From NCBI RefSeq assembly GCF_964355755.1, contig NC_092671.1:16835501-16899500 (forward strand): DNA of 64,000 nucleotides, in the 5' to 3' direction. The translations under genes were made by a program, and so were the position numbers. The stretch comes from Antedon mediterranea. Lineage: Eukaryota; Echinodermata; Crinoidea; Comatulida; Antedonidae. The notes beneath the pieces were generated by a model. It was not told the DNA's origin, ran no database searches, and was given only the letters and a program-made list of their open reading frames with translations. Positions 11,039 through 21,898 of this stretch are shown in pieces. How positions within the stretch are numbered: position 1 is the first letter of the stretch; every line of letters starts with the position of its first letter.

Positions 11039-13324
11039 GTTATGACCCAGTTGATTCATGATAAAACAAGAGTTACGTCACACTCATCAAGTTGTATTGA
11101 TTTGATACTAACAACAATTCCAGATCAGCACTATTTAAGTGGTGTTGCTAAAATAACTTTAAGCGACCATTTTATGGTTTACAGCTGTTTAAAATTTAAG
11201 GAAAAAGAAGCTAAACATAAAACAATATATTATAGAGATTATAAGAACTTTGATGAAGGGGCATTCTTGCATGATATTTCCCATTCTCAGAAATTACAAA
11301 ATATTCACAATATTAATAACGTTGACAATGCATGGGGTACGTTTAAAAATTGCTTTCTAAATTTAAGTAATAAACATGGGCCTATAAAAAATTCAAGAAT
11401 AAAAAATAGATTCTCTCCCTGGATAACTCCTGAAATTATAAAGTTAATGTACAAAAGAGATTATACTAAAAGCAAAGTAAATGTTAATAATCCAGGATTA
11501 AAAACTGAGTATAGAAGACTTAGAAATCTGGTTAACACTAACATTAAGAAAGCAAAGTATAACTATTTTAATAATGTAAATATAAAATATAAAAATAATC
11601 CAAAAAAAATGTGGAACGAGCTAAATAAACTAACTGGTAAAACGAAATCTAACATTAGTAAAACTATTGATTGCGAACATTTTAATGAATACTTTACCAA
11701 CATAGGAGTTAAGATGGCGCAGTCATTTGACGATACGCTGCCAAGTTGGAATAATCCACCTAGTGAATATTCCTTTAATTTTATAAATGTTGATGTAAAT
11801 ACCATTAAAAGGAAGCTTTATAATTTGCCAGAAAAAAATTTAGATGTTCTTGATTTTGATAGTAAATTGTTAAGGTTAGCAGCTCCGTACATTGCTTATC
11901 CATTGTGTCATATTGTGAATCTCTCTCTCATGTCTGGTCTTGTCCCAGCTGATTGGAAAGTAGCAAGGACAACTCCTATATATAAAGGAAAGGGTAGTAA
12001 AGACAGTATGAGCAACTACAGACCAATATCTGTCGTTGCTCATATCGCAAAGATTATAGAGAGAGTGGTTCAGGAACAAATCATTTCTTTTCTTAGTTTG
12101 TTTGATTTGATTAACATTGATCAATTTGCCTTTTTGAAAAACCATTCTACTGTAACATGCTTGCACAGAGTAGTTGATGATTGGTTAGAAAGTTTTAATG
12201 ACTCAGAGGTCGTCGGCGCTTGTTTCTTAGATATATCCAAGTGCTTTGACACGATAGATCACTCAATTTTGTTATTTAAGCTTTACAAATATGGTTTCCA
12301 TGAAAATGTTGTTTACTGGTTTAGTAATTACTTAAAAAACAGAAAACAGTTTGTATACTGTAACAATAACAAATCTACACTTAAAGAAATCAATATTGGT
12401 GTTCCACAAGGAAGTGTCCTGGGACCCATCTTGTTTCTCATTTTCATAAATGATATTTCGCAGTCTATAGTAAATGGAACTTGCAGCGTTTTTGCTGATG
12501 ATGTTGTGGTTTACACCTCAGGTGATACTGCTAAGATAGTAAATGATTCATTACAAATAATTATTGATAACATTGGTAAATGGTATGATGACAACCACCT
12601 CTCTATAAATACTGAAAAAACAAAGGTTATGTTACTAAGAAACAATCATACAGCTGACAGTAATGATTTAAATATACAAATTGGAACCAGTAAATTAGAA
12701 CAAGTTGATAGTATAAGGTATCTGGGAGTCGTAATCGATGAAATGTTAACTTGGAAACAAAATACTCAATGTATTAGTAAAAATATTGGATATAAAATAA
12801 CAATGCTAGGTAAAATGGCTAGTAGTTTAAGTAAACCGTTACTTGAAACTCTATATATAAGTACAATTCAGCCTTGTAGTGATTATGCTATAACAGTCTG
12901 GGGAAATACGACAGAGTTAAACAAAAATATTTTAAAGCGACATCAAAAAAGAGCTGCTCGAATTGTAACTAACAACTTCGATTATATTAATGTAAGGGGT
13001 GACAACATCATCCAGAACCTATCGTGGCAAACTCTTGAAGAGAAACGAGATTTCTCCCTAGCATGTCTAATGTATAAATGTGTTTACGGCCTTGCACCAA
13101 TTAGATTAGTAAATGAAATTGAATTGATTCGCGATATTCACACCCACTTAACACGTGGAGTAGAAAATTTGAATGTAACAATACCTAAATACACCCTTAG
13201 TAAAATGAATTCGTCCTTTAAAGTTGCAGGCGCAAAAATATGGAACAATTTACCAATTAATATTAAATCGGCACCAACAATTACGTCCTTTAAGGCTAGA
13301 TACAAATCTCATTTCTTTTCATAA
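11006..13324 (+). CDS. chimeric ORF: LamG-family N-terminus fused to LINE ORF2 reverse transcriptase
   Basis: Uninterrupted 772-residue frame. Residues 1-11 match the first residues of copies A and B (MSKSNLF, then NMF). The following residues are the end of an APE-type endonuclease domain (SSCIDLILT near 29-37, LSDHF near 60). The reverse transcriptase spans about 230-600: YRPISVV near 337, GVPQGSVLGP near 466 and the catalytic FADD near 494. A typical LINE C-terminal region ends at the stop codon. The endonuclease catalytic residues are gone, so autonomous TPRT is unlikely. The long frame is intact with no stop, so the insertion is young or the frame is maintained. It is either a fresh dead-on-arrival LINE with an accidental leader or an expressed chimera. 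Confidence 0.8.
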   Translation: MSKSNLFENMFVMTQLIHDKTRVTSHSSSCIDLILTTIPDQHYLSGVAKITLSDHFMVYSCLKFKEKEAKHKTIYYRDYKNFDEGAFLHDISHSQKLQNIHNINNVDNAWGTFKNCFLNLSNKHGPIKNSRIKNRFSPWITPEIIKLMYKRDYTKSKVNVNNPGLKTEYRRLRNLVNTNIKKAKYNYFNNVNIKYKNNPKKMWNELNKLTGKTKSNISKTIDCEHFNEYFTNIGVKMAQSFDDTLPSWNNPPSEYSFNFINVDVNTIKRKLYNLPEKNLDVLDFDSKLLRLAAPYIAYPLCHIVNLSLMSGLVPADWKVARTTPIYKGKGSKDSMSNYRPISVVAHIAKIIERVVQEQIISFLSLFDLINIDQFAFLKNHSTVTCLHRVVDDWLESFNDSEVVGACFLDISKCFDTIDHSILLFKLYKYGFHENVVYWFSNYLKNRKQFVYCNNNKSTLKEINIGVPQGSVLGPILFLIFINDISQSIVNGTCSVFADDVVVYTSGDTAKIVNDSLQIIIDNIGKWYDDNHLSINTEKTKVMLLRNNHTADSNDLNIQIGTSKLEQVDSIRYLGVVIDEMLTWKQNTQCISKNIGYKITMLGKMASSLSKPLLETLYISTIQPCSDYAITVWGNTTELNKNILKRHQKRAARIVTNNFDYINVRGDNIIQNLSWQTLEEKRDFSLACLMYKCVYGLAPIRLVNEIELIRDIHTHLTRGVENLNVTIPKYTLSKMNSSFKVAGAKIWNNLPINIKSAPTITSFKARYKSHFFS

Positions 13325-13435
13325 AAAACTGACATGTATTATATTTAATTAAGTTTCTCTTTTGTATATTTTGATTAAGACAGGACCACAATGTAAAACA
13401 GATACACTGTTATCTGATTGTTTTATCCTGTATAA

Positions 13436-13440
13436 ATATA

Positions 13441-13472
<32 letters not shown>
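13436..13472 (+). repeat. (TTA)n 3' tail of the LINE
   Basis: About ten ATT/TTA trinucleotides directly follow the LINE 3'UTR and directly precede the split target sequence. This is the usual 3' end of CR1/L2-type elements. Confidence 0.75.
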
Positions 13473-14355
13473 AGCCAGCAATCGATGTGGTTAGCTTTTC
13501 ACGGTGCGCTATCAACAATTACACGGTCTACGCGCGCGATTTAATGAAATTATGTTGAAATGTATGAAATCATATCTATCATAATTAAACCAAATTTGGT
13601 ACTTTCAGTAATTTCAGGTCATATTTCATCATATTGCAATGCAATTACGTGCGTAGCGCATATAACGCATGCGTATGTGCGCTTACAATTTTAAAATTTG
13701 TCAAAATTTATTTTCGATGAAATTAGAGTACGTTTTCAGGCAATATTTAAGCGTTTAATGTGATCGGGTTGTTTTATTCAAGGTCGACGTGCAATGATAC
13801 CGACTATTGTATTTGTGCTACCAAGATCCCATCTTTCATAAATAATTAAAGATCATGACAAAATCAATCAATCAATCAATATATCTTTTAAAAAATCAAT
13901 TATCTGTATTTAGATCAATGCATATAACCTATAATTCGTCATAGTGACGAATTAAATCTAGTTGAAAATAGTACTTTTGCTGCGTATAAATTGAATATCG
14001 ATAGTCAAAATATATTAAACTATAGAATTTCATAATTTAATTATTTTACAAAATGGTTTGTCAATATCTTTTATTGTAACTTTTGATAACAGATAAAAAA
14101 TAATACATGCGCCAACAGTCGATTATATTATTCAGCAACATACTATGTTACCGAAAGTTGTTTTTGTAAGACCCTCAATCACCATGAAAACTGAATATTT
14201 ACAAAATTAATTAATAATAATAATAATAATAATAACTAGATGGTACTACCCGCCTACTGTAAAATTCCCCAACATAAAATGTCCCCTGAAAATATATATA
14301 TTTTTAAATTTTTGTTATAATAGTTCTAAGTGTAAATAGGCTAACTGCACACTAC
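13473..14355. repeat. continuation of the LamG B flank and distal end of the left inverted-duplication arm
   Basis: 13473-13800 continues the copy A-type flank (compare 6962-7280) interrupted by the LINE. About 13540-13740 and 13880-14210 reappear inverted at 62130-62400 and 61600-61940. A short (AAT)n run is at 14213-14236. No gene is visible. Confidence 0.6.
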
Positions 14356-14359
14356 AAAG

Positions 14360-14755
14360 TTGTGGATGAGAGTTTGGTGTAATGGTTAGGGCTCTCTCAC
14401 AGTTGAGATCGCTAGTTCAATTCCCGCTGAGGTTTTTTTATTTTTTTTTTGTGGACCTTGATCTTTGACCCTGACCCTTTAACCACAATTGTATAATGAG
14501 TCATTGATCAGTGTGGCTAAGTTTGGTGAGAATCGGATAAAAACTGTGACAGTAAAATAGTTTTTTGTTAGTTGTGACCTGCACCTATGACCTTTCCTCT
14601 CAAAATTGAACTGGTCAGAGCTTTTGGAGCATAGATAATTGTGGCCAAATTTGGCCAGATTCGGAGGAAAACTGTGACCTTCGGGCTGTTCACAGACACA
14701 AATATACAGGGGTGAAAATATAACCTCCTTGGCGGAGGTAATAATAGGCTAATCA
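14360..14755 (+). mobile_element. tRNA-derived SINE-like element
   Basis: The head at 14370-14432 resembles a tRNA: an A-box-like TGGTGTAATGGTTAGGGC, a B-box-like AGTTCAATTCCC, and then a T-rich stretch. The body to about 14750 ends in ACCTCCTTGGCGGAGGTAAT. The head does not fold convincingly as a functional tRNA, so I call it a SINE rather than a tRNA gene. Confidence 0.45.
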
Positions 14756-14969
14756 CATAACCATCAATCAATAATAACATAATCAAGTAACTCAGATTTG
14801 TCAATTTCTTTGTTGGTAATCTCGTCTTTTTTACCCGTTTAGTTTTCATTCCAAAAGAGTGGTCTACTGGCCTTTCTCATTTAGACTACATTCACTTTCT
14901 AACCATTTTTAAAAAACTTTTTTGGACCATACATCCATGGACCAACATTCTATATTGTCAGACATTGGC

Positions 14970-15824
14970 TCACTTTCTTTGGTTAATTTCTTTATTTATA
15001 TCGTCTCTAGTTAATGCTTTCTTGAATAACTTTATTTCGTACAAATGTCCATAGGCGGACCCTCCTCCAATAAAGGCTGGTTTTTTTTTTTCTTGGAATC
15101 GTACCGTTACAACAATCTGAACTGTCTTTTTGTTCTGCGTTTAAATATAACACCATATTACTGCCATTGTACGTCATTGAAACGTGATTCCATTCCAGAA
15201 ACCCAGAATCATCTACAGCTACAACCATTCTATATCCAGAGTTTAGGTTAAATAGCGAAGATGTTATTTTACGTCCAAATAGGATTATTTCAAATTCACC
15301 TCTAGCACGTACACCATTATTTAAGATATGCTGTCTGTAAGTTCCCGTTTCGCTACACTGTAACCAGAAACAGACTGTAAAATTTGGTCCGAAATCAAAG
15401 TTATTAAAATCATCAACTTAGAATTACTTGACCACTAAATATAGCTGCGTTGCCGATCGTTCCGTGCAAATAGGTTAAGTTTGTAGGCCTACCATTATTT
15501 ACAATTATAACTCTACCATGACGCCCATTTCTTGAAGCGTCATCTACGTTGCCTTCAAATGCGTAATCTTCATCTGGGTAAATCTGTCGTAATGTTCATA
15601 CTTTCTGGAGTCGTTACGACGCTATCAGTGACAAGAATAGATCTCTCGTTATCAACGGTAGTTTGACTTTTATTTCTGAGGGTTGGGTACTGGAAGCATT
15701 TACTTTCTTTTATTTTGAACGTCGTTTTCAAGTTGTTTTTTCGTAATGTTACCTGGTCGCTTCTAAATAAATGTACATTCATTAAACCGATAAACAAGAC
15801 AGACACTTGATAAATCCTGTACAT
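14970..15824 (-). pseudogene. LamG-family pseudogene, copy C
   Basis: This is the inverted-arm counterpart of intact gene I (60483-61358). A leader starting MYRIYQV at 15824 and the stalk are readable to about 15573. Frame is then lost: bases are missing where the YPDEDLL/HYAFEG region should be (about 15560-15590), a LamG stop is visible near 15418-15420, extra bases occur near 15486, and there is an expanded T-run near 15080-15093. The C-terminal LamG part is still readable to the stop at 14970-14972 (GFLEWNHVSMTYNGS and the DCCNG motif). Decayed, but of the same type as I. Confidence 0.75.
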
Positions 15825-16379
15825 TATTCTTACGGAACACCAAACAAAAAAACACGACAGTAGGCCTACTAGTCAGTAACTCTAATGGCAGAATGTTTCT
15901 AATAATATTATTACGTATACCTAATTATGTATCAGAGTAGGCTATAAACAAATTCAGAAATAATCATTACGTGGGATTGATGAGGTTTGAATTGAAATAA
16001 GATATTCAAGATAATCAATATAACTTGTACTGATGTTTCCATCAACTCAATTGAGATCACACAATAATGCTATTTAGTCATGCATGAAAAATAGATTATT
16101 AACTTGATTCTGTGAAAAGATGATCTATTTTTGTATTTTAAAAGAATAGTAATATCAATTACAAATACTAATGTAGAGATAATAAGTTTATTGGTTATTT
16201 ATTTTCTCTGATTCTAAGTTTTACCTTGCAATACTCAAACGTTTAAGAAGGAGGCACAGAACAAGTCATGTTAAGTAACTTGTGTTGAGCCTTTTCTATA
16301 ATTTAGACCGACATACATTTTATATAGTACGGTAACGTATTAAAAGTCAAATACTTGTTGTTATAGTTTGGAAAAATTT

Positions 16380-16690
16380 GGCCCGAAATCAAAGTTAACA
16401 AAATAGTCAACGAATTGACAAATAAATGTTTGTCTTTCCGACATGTGAGTATGTTAAGTTTGTACAATTAATTACAATGAGAAATCCTAATCTGGGTATC
16501 GGTAATCTGTCGTAATGTTAAATACTTTCTGTAGTTGTTACAACGTTGTGGTCAGTTAGTGATAAGATCAGATCTGACTTTATTAACGGTAGTTGGAGTT
16601 GTTCTGAAGCAGATTGGGTACCGCATTTCATTTCTCTTATTTGAGCGTCGTTTTAATGTTGACTAATCGATTCGAAATAAATGTACCCAT
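16380..16690 (-). pseudogene. LamG-family relic, copy D
   Basis: Only fragments remain. On the minus strand a leader-like piece (ATTTATTTCGAATCG), the stalk with 'TTAACGGTAGTTGGAG...' and pieces of the LamG start are recognisable, separated by deletions and stops. The same relic with the same lesions (GTACCGCATTTC; the extra GAAGCAG) occurs inverted at about 59730-59875, so decay preceded the inverted duplication. Confidence 0.55.
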
Positions 16691-17599
16691 AAGCAGAAAA
16701 TACACTTGATATATCCTATATACCGGCCATCATTCTTATGACAAAATGAAACACCAAACACGAGAGAAAACAATTGTTGAAATTGTTAAAAGAAATTTAT
16801 TTAATACATATATCTAAAGTACTGTTATTTACAGTATATTAAGAGTTTCAGTTTATCAATTTTTTTTTTATTATTTGCTATTTATTTTTAGGCCTATAAT
16901 AGTTATCGTAACTTAGGCCTAAAACTTTACATTTATCTTCTTTTTCTTCATATTAAATACATTAAATTAATTACTTCAACATATAGCATATTTCTTAATT
17001 ATACTATTTCTTATTGTTGGTGTTAAGCTTTGATTAGTTTCTTATAACTAAATCTTATCACCTTTTGTCAATGATATGTTTATTTTGTTTTTCAAAATCA
17101 ATTTAACTCAATGGCAGAATGTTTCTAATATATATTATTAAGTATACCTGTAATTATGTATCAGAGTATGAACACATTCAGGAACAACAAACAAGACAGA
17201 CACTTGATAATATCCTATCATTCTTGTGAAAAAGAGGAACACTGAAAAACACTACATTTAGGCATATTCTAAAATCCAAAATGTTCCTAGTTTTATATAT
17301 TATTATGTAGGCCAATTTATATAGCATCATAGTATATATGAACAAATTGGAAACATAAAAACCAAGGAGTTTTTGTATTGAAAGAAATAAAATATCGATT
17401 TTGATTAAGATTAATTAATATAACCGGTACTGACATTTTCCTCAACTTAAGATCACACAACAATAGTATTTATTCATATGACACAGATGTCGAGTAACTT
17501 GACTCTGTGGCGCAGCATTGTCTGCTTTTGTATTTAAAAAAAAACCCGTCAATTTCAGTTAGAAAAACTTAAATAAGTTTATTGGTTTTATACTAATGT
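16691..17599. repeat. dispersed duplicated block, copy 2
   Basis: It matches 7281-8228 in the same orientation, with small indels. Part of it (about 17330-17600) also occurs inverted at 59340-59600. No coding frame is shared between the copies. Confidence 0.65.
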
Positions 17600-19515
17600 T
17601 TCTAATGCTTTAGTTGGGGAACCAGAAATGGTTCACCTGCACCCTCTCGCAAACTGTGTAAACAATGTTTGTTTGCTTCCTTATATCAATACAAATCAAT
17701 TTTTTGCTGTTGGCCGAAAAAATAATTGGGATGCTTGTCAGTAAAGGGGCCAAAAGGTTATTATGGTCAAAGTTAGTATTGTGCGTAACTACTGGATGTA
17801 TTGGAATATTTATATTGTGCAATACTACTCAGAAGACCCATATTTCTATTCACTCTAATGGGCTTGCCAAAGGTGGACGGAAACCCCTTTTCTGAAAACG
17901 GGTCAAGAAATTGGCCATATGAATATCCCATCAACCACTGGTCAGAAAGAAATAAATGTGGTCTCAAATTACTCGCAAATTATATGTTTATATTTGTTCT
18001 AATGTAATAAAAATCATACAACTGTCAATAAACCCCAAATTTTGACCTTTAACATATAGCCGGCACACTTTGGCTTGGAGCACACTTTTCATATCTCAGA
18101 AATTGTTGGGCGGATATGGTCGGAGTTGGTGTCGAAATACTCACAAGATACATATTTCTATTCACTTTAATGGACAACTTTTGCCAAAAATGACCATGAA
18201 ACATAGAAAATAGCCATATCAATATCTCAGCAACCACTAGTCAGAAAGTTATAATTTTAGTCTCAAATTACTTTATTACAGTATTTTGAGACCAAAGCTG
18301 TGCTATATATTTCTATGGTCTATGTTTCATGGTCATTTTTGGCAAAAGTTGTCCATTAAAGTGAATACAAATATGTATCTTCTGAGTATTTTGACACCAA
18401 CCACGACCATATCCGCCATACAATTTCTGAGATATGAAAAGTGTGCTATAAGCCAAAAATGTTTGTGCTGGCTATGTCAACGGTCAAAATTAAGGGTTTA
18501 TTGACAGTTTTATGATTTTTTATTACATTAGAAAAAATATAAACATACTTTTTTTTCTCTTTTGTGGCGTTAACCACTATTTATTCATTTCATTACATCA
18601 ACAGATTAATACAATTATTTCTAATAATAATAATAATAACTATTCATTGTTATTCTTACTTTTGTTTGGTTTATATATATATATATATTTTTTTATTTTT
18701 TTATTTTATCAACGTTACTGTTCTTGGAATCAGAACATTAATATTTCTTTTCTGTTATCCACCTTTTTTCATAATTTTCTAGTACTTTTTTTTGTTCTAT
18801 AATTCTCAACATCTAAAATTGTGAACACTTAACTAATAAATGTACTGTAGGAGATACATTTACTAATGTTGTATAGTTATTTTCGGTAGTATTTTTGACA
18901 TATAATTCATTTATACCCTATATACAGATTATATACATTATTTTAAAATACGAATATTAAAAAAAACAAAAACAAAAATATTAAAAATGCTTTCTTACTC
19001 CTGTGTCTAGTTTTATGTCTTATGGTTATATTTGTTTGCTTATCTTCTCGTGCGTTACTTATGTTGCGTTACGTTTCTTTTTTGTTTTCAATATTAATTT
19101 ATACAATTTTTTTTTAAATTGATATTTCATATAAGATAAAATGAAACTGCCTATGTGTATTATACAACATTATTATGTAAACATACTTTGCGAGTAATTC
19201 GAGACCACAATGGCCAATTTCTTGACCAATGGTCAGAAAAAGTTCCGTCCACTTTTGGTTTCCCATTAGAGTAAATAGAAGTATAGGTCTTCTGAGTAGT
19301 TTTGCACAAAAAATATTCCAATACACCCAGTAGTTACCAAGTTACGCACAGTCCTAACTGTGACCATAATTACCTTTTTGTCCCCTGTACTGACCAAGCA
19401 TCCCAATTTTTTTTCGGCCAACAACAACAAATTGTATTGAAATAAGGAAGCAAAAAAACAAACATTGTTGGCATAGTTTGCTAGAGGGTGCAGGTAACCC
19501 CTTTCTGGTTCCCCA
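17600..19515. repeat. long inverted-repeat (foldback-like) element
   Basis: The left half (17600-18290) is repeated inverted in two pieces, 18291-18510 and about 19190-19515, with a T-rich insert of about 680 bp (18511-19190) between them. The termini read AGTTGGGG(A/G)ACCAG on the left and its complement on the right. Half-copies occur at 8229-8890 (left type) and 58805-59335 (right type). Many small open frames here mirror each other across strands and are shadows. It could be a foldback transposon or a MITE-like element with arms of about 700 bp; no transposase is present. Confidence 0.6.
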
Positions 19516-19896
19516 ACTACTTAGTTCACACTATTAAGGCGCAACACAATGACGTAAGTACAACGTGCTTATATGACCAATCACAGGCGATAGATTATTC
19601 CAAACTGTCGATTTTCATTGGTCAACTCGCTTGTATTGCGTCTACGTTTTGCATTGTGTCTCTAGGAACCAAGCTTAAGCAAAACTCAAACGTTTAAAAA
19701 GATTGATCATTACCAGTAACAAATCATAAAAAAAATAGGCACATATACTGTCATTCATTTGAGTAACTTTTATTGAAGCTTTTTTTATAGGCCTAAGTCT
19801 AATAGAATACAATAACTATAGCATAAATTATAGAGTATCGGTAACATAATAAAAATAAAATATGAGACGTCTATACTACAATGGATCCTCTTTCCA

Positions 19897-20823
19897 TCAG
19901 GTTTTATTAAATTGTGTTCTGTTAACTTCTTTAATTATATCTTCTGTAGTTAATGCTTTGTTGAACAATTTGATTTCGTCCAATGCACCAAAGAATAATG
20001 GTCCATTAATAGAAATGGTTCCTCCAATAACAACTGGTGTATTTTTTCTTGGAATCGAACCGTTACAACAATCTGAAGTGTCTGTTTGTTCTGCGTTCAG
20101 ATACAACACCATATTACTGCCATTGTACGTCATTGCAACGTGATTCCATTCCAGAAACCCAGAATCATCAACTGCATTCATTCTAAGTCCAGACTGTGTG
20201 TTAAATATAGAAGCTCCGATTTGTGTTCCCTGTCGCAATTGTATCTCAAATCCACCATGACTACGGAAACCATTACTTAAGATGTGTGGTTGATTAGGTA
20301 CCGTTTCGTTACGCTTAAACCACAAACTTGCTGTAAAACTGGGCCCGAAATCAAAGTTATTAAAATCATGAACTTGAATTTTTTGACCATTAAATATAGC
20401 TGCGTTGCCGACCACTCCAGTACAGTATGTTAAGTTTGTACCATCATTTACAATAATAACCCTACCATGACGCCCATTTCCTGATGCGTCATCTACGTTG
20501 CTATCAAATGCGTAATGGGCCAACAAATCCTCATCTGGGTATCCGTAATCTGTAGTAATTTCATAACTTTCTGGAACTGTTACGACACTATCAGTAACAA
20601 GATCAGATCTTTCGTTAACAACGGTAGTTTGATTTCCATTTCTGAGACTTGGGTACCGAAAGCATCTCGTTTCTTTTACTTTTAGCTTTTTCAGGCTAGT
20701 TGTTCTTAATGTTGACGGACCATTCTCAAACGAATGCACAGCCATTATACCCATAAGCAGGACAGACACTTTATAACTCCAATGCATTTTTTTATTGAGA
20801 AAATGGAACGGCGAGTAGAACAC
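19897..20823 (-). CDS. LamG-like jellyroll secreted protein, copy E
   Basis: Uninterrupted 308-residue frame. The Met at residue 13 (MHWSYKV, followed by a hydrophobic SVLLMGIMAV stretch) aligns with the family's leader and is the likelier start; it lies at 20785-20787. The stalk (about residues 30-100) is short and lacks the repeat unit found in A, B, F and the 53.8-kb gene. The LamG-like domain (about 103-308) shows HYAFDSN, GNAAIFNG, FTASLWFKR, WNHVAMTYNGS, LYLNAEQ, the Cys pair, PVVIGG and DEIKLFN. Copy B's LamG domain is almost identical to this one, as is its 3' flank. It has no partner in the right arm of the inverted duplication. Function is inferred from the fold. Confidence 0.78.
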   Translation of the reverse strand: MFYSPFHFLNKKMHWSYKVSVLLMGIMAVHSFENGPSTLRTTSLKKLKVKETRCFRYPSLRNGNQTTVVNERSDLVTDSVVTVPESYEITTDYGYPDEDLLAHYAFDSNVDDASGNGRHGRVIIVNDGTNLTYCTGVVGNAAIFNGQKIQVHDFNNFDFGPSFTASLWFKRNETVPNQPHILSNGFRSHGGFEIQLRQGTQIGASIFNTQSGLRMNAVDDSGFLEWNHVAMTYNGSNMVLYLNAEQTDTSDCCNGSIPRKNTPVVIGGTISINGPLFFGALDEIKLFNKALTTEDIIKEVNRTQFNKT

Positions 20824-21898
20824 ACAATACGTTCAGTAGGCCTACTTTTATGGGAATGTTTATAATTTTAGATGTAGACATATTTATAGTGTATTGTTGG
20901 TTTGAAATAGAAACTCAATACTGAAAGAAAAAAATATCGTAGGCCTACTTACTACTACTAAACCATTTTAATTGGCATTGTCATACATGTTATTAGATAA
21001 GTAATTTGACTCTAGATTATTTTTTTTGATATTAAACAAGAACATCAATGTCAATTAGAAATATTGAAGAGATAAGTTTATTGGTTGGTTGGTTGATTAT
21101 TAATTTATTCGAAATAGATCTCCATCGTGTCACGTGAAATTTGATATAGGCCGAGCCGAGAGAAGGTGTGACGAATAGATGGTTCTATTTACACACAGAC
21201 AAGCGGTAACGGTAAGCGTACGGTCAAGGAATAACATATTCTATATTTTTATTACCGTTAACGCGCATGGTGCATCTCTATCCATTTAAGTCGGTCATAA
21301 TGTGTATTTTTAAAAACAAAAACATTGTTATTTCTTTATTTCATTGCTAGTTCCGTGTTTACAATTTGGGAGGTCTGGGAAATAGAATTAGCCCTACAAG
21401 AAAAAAAACACTGGTCATACAATTTAGCTATTTTAATTTGATTAGAAACTACATTTCAACGATCTAAAATAGAAGTTACAAAAGGTACGTCTCGTATAAA
21501 GGCTAGACCTCGGACAACAATCCCACTCTACCAAATAGGCTAAAAACAGTCACTAAAAAAAAACTAAATGCCTACAAACTCTATAGGCCTACCTTTCAAA
21601 TATGTGGCGTTTTCTACTAATTATTTAGTTCCTTTGACCGATCGAAGTGGTAGATTAAATGATAATTAAATTGTTTCGAACAGTCGAATAAATACTATGG
21701 GTATTACACGGCTTATTCAATAGGAATAACTAAGTTTCGAAGGCCTCAAGAGTTTCATTTCTATACTACTGTATATACTGTACTTGTTTTACTGAATTTA
21801 ATAACGCTAGGCCTAATTTTAATATTTGATATAAGCCTAGACTGCATACGTATCATTGCGCCATATTAGGCCTATCTACGCAGCTGATAATATTCCCT
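20824..21898. other. non-coding sequence between copies E and F
   Basis: No gene recognised. 21415-21720 is present inverted at 58500-58800; 20824-21414 has no counterpart in the right arm, so the left/right breakpoint is at about 21412 (partner 58800-58805). Confidence 0.5.

Larger units (their letters stand above)
10774..13472 (+). mobile_element. 5'-truncated CR1/L2-like LINE insertion with a LamG-derived 5' end
   Basis: Copy A's flank reads continuously through ACTTTATAG/CCAGCAATCG at about 6962. In copy B's flank the same point is split, with about 2.7 kb inserted between TATAG (10769-10773) and CCAGCAATCG (13474 onward). The insert ends in an (ATT)n tail followed by TATAG, giving a probable short target duplication or microhomology. 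Its 5' portion is LamG-family sequence; the rest is LINE ORF2 from the last part of the endonuclease domain to the C-terminus plus 3'UTR. The microsatellite tail and 5' truncation fit target-primed reverse transcription. Confidence 0.8.

Noticed and set aside
14370..14432. A functional tRNA gene
   Set aside because: A- and B-box-like words present, but stems do not pair convincingly and it continues into a SINE-like body.
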